Positions 59,115-64,000 of a DNA stretch of 64,000 nt are shown in pieces. The stretch lies in contig BTVR01000001.1 in assembly GCA_045864775.1 (NCBI GenBank), positions 868,001-932,000 of the forward strand, in the 5' to 3' direction. This DNA is from Macondimonas sp045864775 (GTDB lineage Bacteria; Pseudomonadota; Gammaproteobacteria; UBA5335). Below the pieces are notes generated by a model. The model had not been told where the DNA came from. It saw nothing but the letters and a program-made list of their open reading frames with translations, and did not search any database. Positions within the stretch are counted from its first letter, which is position 1. Each line of letters starts with the position of its first letter. A program made the position numbers and the translations under genes.

Positions 59115-59183
59115 CTCCCGGCTTTTTGGCCGGGAGAAATCCAAAGCGAAAGGCCGTCGCGAGCGTTTCGGCTCACGACGGCC
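59115..59183 (-). terminator. Two adjacent hairpins between the START-domain gene and mnmG
   Basis: The first stem on the minus strand after the START gene pairs 59152-59164 with 59171-59183 (12 of 13 pairs), followed by CTTTCGCTTTGG, an imperfect T-rich tract. A second 8-bp stem (CTCCCGGC 59115-59122 with GCCGGGAG 59129-59136) lies beyond. The first probably ends the START-domain transcript; the second may fold in the mnmG leader. Confidence 0.55.
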
Positions 59184-59209
59184 CTTCGTCTGTCGGAAGT
59201 GCCTCGATA

Positions 59210-59914
59210 TCAGGAATTCGCGGCGCTGCCCGGATTCGGCGGCGAGGCCGATTTCAGCGTCGGCGCCAGCAGTTCCTGGATTTTGGGCGGGGCCGCGTCG
59301 GGTCGATACTTGGGTTCTGCAGCCACCTTGCCGAGCTTGATCATCTGCTCGTGGGGCGTGCTGTACAGCATGCGCTTGATGAGCCAATCCGGCACGGGGA
59401 TGTTCGGCTTCATCATCATGACGTTGGTGACCTGGGTACGCCCCTCCCCGGCCGGTTTGAGAATCCATTCGCCGTTCATCGCCCCCAGCGCGCTCTTGGT
59501 GCCGGGCGGCTGCAGATCGGGACGCTCCTTGTACTGGTAGATCACGCGATCGGGTTTGGCCTGGAGCTGGGCCTCGATGACGCTCTCGTTGGCCGGCAAC
59601 GGCCATGGCGGCTCGGCGTGGACCTGCAGAATCCAGGTGTGATCATTCGGCTGGTCCTTGACTTTCATGGACTTGATCATCGATGCGCGCCAGCGTGTCG
59701 CGGCGTCATAATCCAGAATCAGTGCCATCACGCTCACCAGCGGCGCGTCCACCGTGGTTTCCGCCTTGACCTCGATTCCCCCTCCGGCGGCATCCCTCGA
59801 GTACACGCGGACCCCGCTCTCGTCCTTGCCGAGCTGCCACTCCGCCGCGACCGCCATCCAGGGCAGCAAGAGCAGCGCCCACACCATGTTCCGACTGTGT
59901 TTTCGCCTGTTCAT
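59210..59914 (-). CDS. START/lipid-transfer-fold exported protein
   Basis: A 234-residue protein with a signal peptide (about residues 1-24, MVWALLLLPWMAVAAEW). The rest is a START-like helix-grip domain: GVRVYSRDAAGGGIEVKAET, ASMIKSMKVKDQPNDHTWIL, PPWPLPANESVIEAQ, and GEWILKPAGEGRTQVTNVMM then IPVPDWLIKRML. START-like proteins bind lipids or sterols; bacterial exported ones lack known ligands. The ATG at 59914 has GAGGAG 6 bases upstream. The C-terminal 35 residues are Pro/Ala/Lys-rich and likely disordered. Its neighbour relations give no clue to function. Confidence 0.75.
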   Translation of the reverse strand: MNRRKHSRNMVWALLLLPWMAVAAEWQLGKDESGVRVYSRDAAGGGIEVKAETTVDAPLVSVMALILDYDAATRWRASMIKSMKVKDQPNDHTWILQVHAEPPWPLPANESVIEAQLQAKPDRVIYQYKERPDLQPPGTKSALGAMNGEWILKPAGEGRTQVTNVMMMKPNIPVPDWLIKRMLYSTPHEQMIKLGKVAAEPKYRPDAAPPKIQELLAPTLKSASPPNPGSAANS

Positions 59915-60124
59915 CCTTGACTCCTCGTCATCGCCCAAAGGTTCGCAACCACGCTGCGTGGCCTATCATTGTAGTCCGCCGATCCACCCGGACCGAGAGA
60001 CCGCAATGCCCGGCACATTTGCCCCCTCGACGCCGCTTCCGGCCGTACTCATGCCCCATTCGACCCGCGCGGGAAAATCGAGGGTCCCCGGCCCGCTCGG
60101 GCGGCAACCCGCCCGGAGCGATCC

Positions 60125-60481
60125 GTGAGCGCATGGATTTCCCATGTCGAATGGCATTGCCACGATGCGCCCCGTCTGGCGGAGTTTCTCGCAGCCCTGT
60201 TCGGCTGGACATTCGTTGCTCACGGGCGACGCTATCGCGAAGTCGCGCCCGAACGCGGTCCCCGCATCGGCCTGCTGGAAGTGGCCAGCCGGCCGGAAGG
60301 CGAAACGCAACAGGCCTTCATCGCCGTGGCCGATCTCGAACACGTCCTGCAGCGCGCGCGGGAACTCGGGGGCATCGTGGTACAGACGACCGTCATCATT
60401 CCCGGATATGGCCGTTATGCCCGCATTCAGGCGCCGGAAGGGACGGTACTGGGACTGTTCAGCGACCAATCGCCCACTTGA
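60125..60481 (+). CDS. VOC-fold (glyoxalase/bleomycin-resistance-like) protein
   Basis: A 118-residue single-domain protein of the vicinal oxygen chelate fold. It begins WISHVEWHCHDAPRLAEFLA with a likely metal His, followed by LFGWTFVAHG. The second half has QQAFIAVADLEHVLQRARE and the final APEGTVLGLFS, where the Glu supplies another ligand. It could be a lyase, dioxygenase-like protein or binding protein; no substrate is apparent. The start is a GTG with GGAG 6 bases upstream. mdh follows 97 bases later. Confidence 0.82.
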   Translation: MSAWISHVEWHCHDAPRLAEFLAALFGWTFVAHGRRYREVAPERGPRIGLLEVASRPEGETQQAFIAVADLEHVLQRARELGGIVVQTTVIIPGYGRYARIQAPEGTVLGLFSDQSPT

Positions 60482-60578
60482 TTTTTGTTACACTACCGGC
60501 CTTTCCGAAGGCCCCGCCGTCAGGCTTCGGCCTTCTCCCGTCCTGTACCCGGTGTCCGCGAACCCTACGGAGTCTTCC

Positions 60579-61556
60579 ATGAAAAAACCTGTACGCGTTG
60601 CCGTAACCGGCGCCGCCGGCCAGATCGGCTATGCCCTGAACTTCCGCATCGCCTCGGGCGCCATGCTCGGCCCCGACCAGCCGGTGATCCTGCAGCTTCT
60701 GGAAGTGCCGCAAGCGCAGGAAGCCCTCAAGGGCGTGGTCATGGAACTCAACGACTGCGCGTTTCCGCTGCTGGCCGACGTGATCGCCACCGACCGGCCC
60801 GAGGAAGCCTTCAAGGACGCCGATTACGCCCTGCTGGTCGGCGCCCGCCCGCGCGGACCGGGCATGGAGCGCAAGGATCTGCTGGAAGCCAATGCGCAGA
60901 TCTTCTCGGTCCAGGGCAAGGCGATGGACCAGCATGCCAGCCGAGACATCCGCGTGCTGGTGGTCGGCAATCCGGCCAACACCAACGCCCTGATCGCCGC
61001 CAGCAACGCCAGGAGCCTGGATCGGCGGCAGTTCACCGCCATGACCCGGCTGGACCACAACCGCGCCGTGCACCAGATCGCCGCCAAGCTCGGCCGGCAT
61101 GTGAACGACGTGCGCCGGGTCACCATCTGGGGCAACCATTCCTCCACGCAGTATCCGGACCTGCACCACGCCACCGTCGGCGGCAAGGCCGCGCTCGAAC
61201 AGGTGGATCAGGGCTGGTATGCCGATGAATTCATTCCCGTCGTGCAGCAGCGCGGCGCCGCCATCATCAAGGCGCGCGGATCCTCCTCCGCCGCTTCCGC
61301 CGCATCGGCCGCGATCGACCACATGCGCACCTGGGCCCTGGGCACCGCAGAAGGCGACTGGGTCAGCATGGCCATCCCCTCCGACGGCAGCTATGGCATC
61401 CCCGAGGGCGTGGTGTATTCCTATCCCGTGGTCTGCAAGAACGGCCAGTATGAGATCGTCCAGGGCCTCGAGATCAACGCCTTCAGCCGCGCGCGCATGG
61501 ACGCGACCTATCAGGAACTGAACGAAGAGCGTGAGGGCATCGCCACCCTGCTCTGA
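60579..61556 (+). CDS. mdh: Malate dehydrogenase
   Basis: A 325-residue NAD-dependent TCA-cycle enzyme of the eukaryote-cytosol-like MDH group found in many beta- and gammaproteobacteria. The Rossmann motif is VAVTGAAGQIGYALNFRIAS. The substrate arginines lie in GARPRGPGMERKDLLEANA. NPANTNALIA and the catalytic His in IWGNHSSTQYPD are present. The ATG at 60579 has GGAG 6 bases upstream. Its terminator follows, inside the 3' end of the convergent helicase gene. Confidence 0.96.
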   Translation: MKKPVRVAVTGAAGQIGYALNFRIASGAMLGPDQPVILQLLEVPQAQEALKGVVMELNDCAFPLLADVIATDRPEEAFKDADYALLVGARPRGPGMERKDLLEANAQIFSVQGKAMDQHASRDIRVLVVGNPANTNALIAASNARSLDRRQFTAMTRLDHNRAVHQIAAKLGRHVNDVRRVTIWGNHSSTQYPDLHHATVGGKAALEQVDQGWYADEFIPVVQQRGAAIIKARGSSSAASAASAAIDHMRTWALGTAEGDWVSMAIPSDGSYGIPEGVVYSYPVVCKNGQYEIVQGLEINAFSRARMDATYQELNEEREGIATLL

Positions 61557-61569
61557 GCCCGATTTGGGT

Positions 61570-64000
61570 TTAACCTTTGTTTCCCAACGCCGGGGCCCGC
61601 CCCGGCGTTTTTGCGTGCGTCGCTGGCGCTGCGATCGCTTCGGCGCCGTCCCGGTACAGAACGCGCCGCCCCGGCCAGGCCGGTATGCGCTCGCCGGGCG
61701 TCAGGATACCGACCAAGTTCAGCGGATCCGATGCCGATAGCGTGATTTCCGGGCTGCCCCCTGCTTGTTGCCCCAGCGTTCGCAGCAGCCCAACTGCTTC
61801 AGGCAGGGCGAACTGCTCGCCGGAAAAGCCCGCGACGAAGCGCCCGCCCAGCACCTCGCCCTGCGCTTCCAGCCGCCAGAACACATACAGCAGCTCGCGC
61901 CAGGGCGGCAGCGACGCTTCGCGTGCCAGCAGCGTCTTGAACACGACCCCATAGCGGCGCAGCAAGGTCCGCGCAACCGTCTCCAGGGTTTCGAGCGCAT
62001 GTGTCGGAAAGCGTGTCCGGGTGTCCGCGCTCGCCGCGAGCGGGCGCAGCCGGGACCAGCGTCCGGCCTGCGCCAACGCGCTCACGCGCGGATCGCGCCG
62101 CATGCCGCCGAAGCCGCCTCGGCGCGCGCTCCGCCGCGGCCGCCGGAAGGCGGCAAAGCCGTCGGCCGTGACCAGTCCCCACCCGATGAGCTCGGTCAGC
62201 GCGGTGTCGACGTGGCTGGGCAGCAGGCCGCTTTCGGCGATGAGCTCTTCATGAAACAGCGCGCCGCTCGCCTCCAGCGCCGTCAAGAGATTGTGCGCCG
62301 CGCCGGACAGCGGCAGCGCGCCCGGATCGGGCAAGGGCGCCACCGCCCGCCAGGCGCGCCATTGCCCGCGTGGCATGAGGCTCACCGGAATCTGGCGCAG
62401 GCTGACTCCGCGAAACCGCGGACGATCACCTGCCTCGCCGCCGTCCGGCAGGGCGAGGCGTAACCAGAGATAGCGGCCCTGCGCGAGCAGGGCATCGAGA
62501 TCGGCGGGCGCAAAGCCCTTGATCCGAGCCGGCAGGATCTCGCCTTCCCAGGCCGGCGCCGGTGCCGACCAGCCGGCCAGCCGGTCCAGCGCCGCGCACA
62601 AGGCGTCCACGCCCTGCGGCGGTGCGTCCAGCCCGTGCCAGTGCAACAGAAACCGCTGAAAATCGGCGGCGCTGACCGCTGCATCCTGCTGCGCGCGCCG
62701 CCGTTGCAGGCTGGCGCGTTGCAGGCGGACCAGCACGCGCCGCTCGCACCACTGTGCCACGCCGGGCGCGGTGAAACAGCCCGCCATGATCTCGCCCCGC
62801 GCCGCCAGCGTTTCGAGCGCGGACTCCACGATCGCAGGCCCGATGGCCAGAGACGCGGCAAGCTCGGCAGTGGTCGCGGGGGCCTGGCTCGCGAGGCGAT
62901 CGCGCAGGATGCGCTGCAGGGCTGCGGCGCCTTCGGATGATACCCGAGCTGCTTCGCGGGCGGAGCGCACATCGTCGAGCCGTTCGCGCGCCACCCACAA
63001 CGGGGCATCGGAGCCCCGGCTGAGCGCGTGGGCACGCCCCGCCGCGCACAGAGCCGCAAACCACGTCGCGGCCTCGGGGTGACAGGCAGCGCCTTCATGA
63101 GCGTCGAGAAAGCCGCAGACCTCGAGCGCATCGAGCAGTTCCTCGGCGTCGCGCGGCGGCGGCCGGAGCTGCGCTTGGACGGCCGCAACGACGGCTTCGT
63201 CGCACAGCGTCGGCGCGGCGGCCTCGGTCCAAGCCGCGCTGCGCGTGGCGATCGCGCGCGTGCGCCGCTCCTCGGCCGCGCCGTCGTCCAGAAAGGCATA
63301 GGGCTTGGCGTTGATCACCGCTTCCGCCAAGGGCGACGGGGCCGTCAGGTCGCGCCCGCTGACCCGCACGGCGCCGGACTCGAGGCCCTGCAGCAGGCGT
63401 TTCAGCCCGCCTGTGTCCATGACCTCGTCCAGACCATCGCGCAAGGCCTGCTGCACCAGCGGATGATCGGGGATCGCGCGCTCGCCCCGGATGTTCTCCA
63501 GACAGGCGAGCTGATCGGGAAAGATCAGCGCGATGAGATCCTCGGCATCCTGGCGCTGAAACTGGGGCGGCCGGCGCCGGCTGCCCTGGCGGCGCGGGAC
63601 GGCAAGCGCCGTGGTCGCCACCCAGCGCCAGCGCGCCGGGAAGAACGGTGCGTCCAGCATCGCCTGGATCAGCACGTTGCGCACCGTGCGCGAATGCAGA
63701 TAGCGCGGCACGTCCAGCAGATCGAAGCGGTGGGTCGGACCGAGCGAGAGCAGCAGGCTGTCTTCCAGCGCCGCGGCCTGCAGCTCGAAGTTGAACTGGC
63801 GACAGAAACGCTTGCGCAGCGCAAGCCCGAAGGCGCGGTTGACGCGCGCCCCGAATGGGCTGTGGATGATGAGATGCGGATCGCCGACCTCGTCGAGAAA
63901 GCGCTCCAGGACGAGATGATCGCGCGTGGGCAGCGCGCCCAGAGCCGCATGCGCCGCGCCCAGGTACTGCGCGAGCTGATCGGCCGCCGGCAGGGAAAGC
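61570..64000 (-). CDS. lhr: Lhr-type ATP-dependent DNA helicase, C-terminal part (5' end beyond window)
   Basis: The frame runs without a stop from the right edge to 61570, about 810 codons. It lacks the ATPase motifs, which must lie beyond the edge. What is present is the DEAD/H-associated core: LIIHSPFGARVNRAFGLALR, RKRFCRQFNFELQAAALED, and RYLHSRTVRNVLIQAMLDAP. After that come winged-helix and beta-barrel-like regions. Its C-terminal half has the Lhr-CTD-like LHWHGLDAPPQGVDALCAAL, VFWRLEAQGEVLGGRFVAGF and FALPEAVGLLR. Lhr proteins act in DNA repair. The last 16 residues (THAKTPGRAPALGNKG) cover the mdh terminator, so the tail may be a recent extension. Confidence 0.88.
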   Translation of the reverse strand, partial: LSLPAADQLAQYLGAAHAALGALPTRDHLVLERFLDEVGDPHLIIHSPFGARVNRAFGLALRKRFCRQFNFELQAAALEDSLLLSLGPTHRFDLLDVPRYLHSRTVRNVLIQAMLDAPFFPARWRWVATTALAVPRRQGSRRRPPQFQRQDAEDLIALIFPDQLACLENIRGERAIPDHPLVQQALRDGLDEVMDTGGLKRLLQGLESGAVRVSGRDLTAPSPLAEAVINAKPYAFLDDGAAEERRTRAIATRSAAWTEAAAPTLCDEAVVAAVQAQLRPPPRDAEELLDALEVCGFLDAHEGAACHPEAATWFAALCAAGRAHALSRGSDAPLWVARERLDDVRSAREAARVSSEGAAALQRILRDRLASQAPATTAELAASLAIGPAIVESALETLAARGEIMAGCFTAPGVAQWCERRVLVRLQRASLQRRRAQQDAAVSAADFQRFLLHWHGLDAPPQGVDALCAALDRLAGWSAPAPAWEGEILPARIKGFAPADLDALLAQGRYLWLRLALPDGGEAGDRPRFRGVSLRQIPVSLMPRGQWRAWRAVAPLPDPGALPLSGAAHNLLTALEASGALFHEELIAESGLLPSHVDTALTELIGWGLVTADGFAAFRRPRRSARRGGFGGMRRDPRVSALAQAGRWSRLRPLAASADTRTRFPTHALETLETVARTLLRRYGVVFKTLLAREASLPPWRELLYVFWRLEAQGEVLGGRFVAGFSGEQFALPEAVGLLRTLGQQAGGSPEITLSASDPLNLVGILTPGERIPAWPGRRVLYRDGAEAIAAPATHAKTPGRAPALGNKG
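61586..61612 (+). terminator. Rho-independent terminator of mdh
   Basis: AACGCCGGGG pairs with CCCCGGCGTT around CCCG, followed by TTTTT. It lies 30 bases after the mdh stop and inside the last codons of the convergent helicase gene. Confidence 0.9.

Noticed and set aside
1..64000. tRNA, rRNA genes and CRISPR arrays
   Set aside because: No cloverleaf-like blocks, rRNA stretches or regularly spaced repeats were seen in the intergenic gaps.

Overview
The window looks like one chromosomal stretch of a GC-rich gammaproteobacterium. Three arrangements point there: divergent rhlB / trxA-rho, the rpsF-rpsR-DUF2232-rplI-dnaB-alr string, and the EF-P set with EpmA-type lysylation. Tandem small cytochromes c, a cytochrome c' and PQQ-dehydrogenase-like and DsbB proteins suggest a respiratory lifestyle. 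No species can be named from the sequence. No rRNA, tRNA, CRISPR array, transposase or integrase was recognised.

Layout. 1-5.7 kb: a truncated peroxiredoxin, a MaoC-type enoyl-CoA hydratase, an SDR, two tandem cytochromes c, an ornithine-lipid pair (olsB-olsA), a YiiD_C thioesterase and dsbB. 5.8-10.6 kb: cysQ and rhlB facing trxA, rho and an O-methyltransferase. 10.7-15.5 kb: an unknown outer-membrane barrel, a SelW-like protein, a PQQ-dehydrogenase-like protein, a short CCA-adding enzyme and uppP. 15.5-19.0 kb: an accessory segment between the uppP 3' end and a second copy of its last 77 bp. It holds a GntR regulator, a PfkB-type sugar kinase and two paralogous secreted proteins almost free of charged residues. 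19.2-27.8 kb: cytochrome c', MidA-type methyltransferase, folM, then a minus-strand cluster of three ArnT-like transferases, a GT2 polyprenyl-phosphate glycosyltransferase and a LAB_N membrane protein. 28-36.8 kb: acyl-CoA synthetase, nudC, epmA-efp, epmB, a FimX-like degenerate c-di-GMP protein and htpX. 37-40.1 kb: xseB-ispA-dxs. 40.3-49.1 kb: glgB-glgE-treS/maltokinase fusion, then an MscS-type channel. 49.1-55.3 kb: alr, dnaB, rplI, DUF2232, rpsR, rpsF, mutM, rpmG, rpmB. 55.4-64 kb: a peptide-binding lipoprotein, mnmG, a START-domain protein, a VOC protein, mdh and the C-terminal part of an Lhr-type helicase running off the right edge.

How the genes fit together. The GlgE block would turn trehalose into alpha-glucan: TreS makes maltose, its fused kinase makes maltose-1-phosphate, GlgE polymerises it and GlgB branches the product. 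The GT2 and ArnT-like genes, with uppP, point to lipid-linked sugar modification of the envelope. efp, epmA and epmB give most of EF-P lysine modification. xseB-ispA-dxs supplies isoprenoids.

The best candidate for something undescribed is the 15.5-19.0 kb segment. The displaced uppP end differs from the intact one by only three substitutions, all synonymous. The two secreted proteins share a post-signal ELS-x-V-x-GQ motif and a conserved C-terminus ending FN-x-F.
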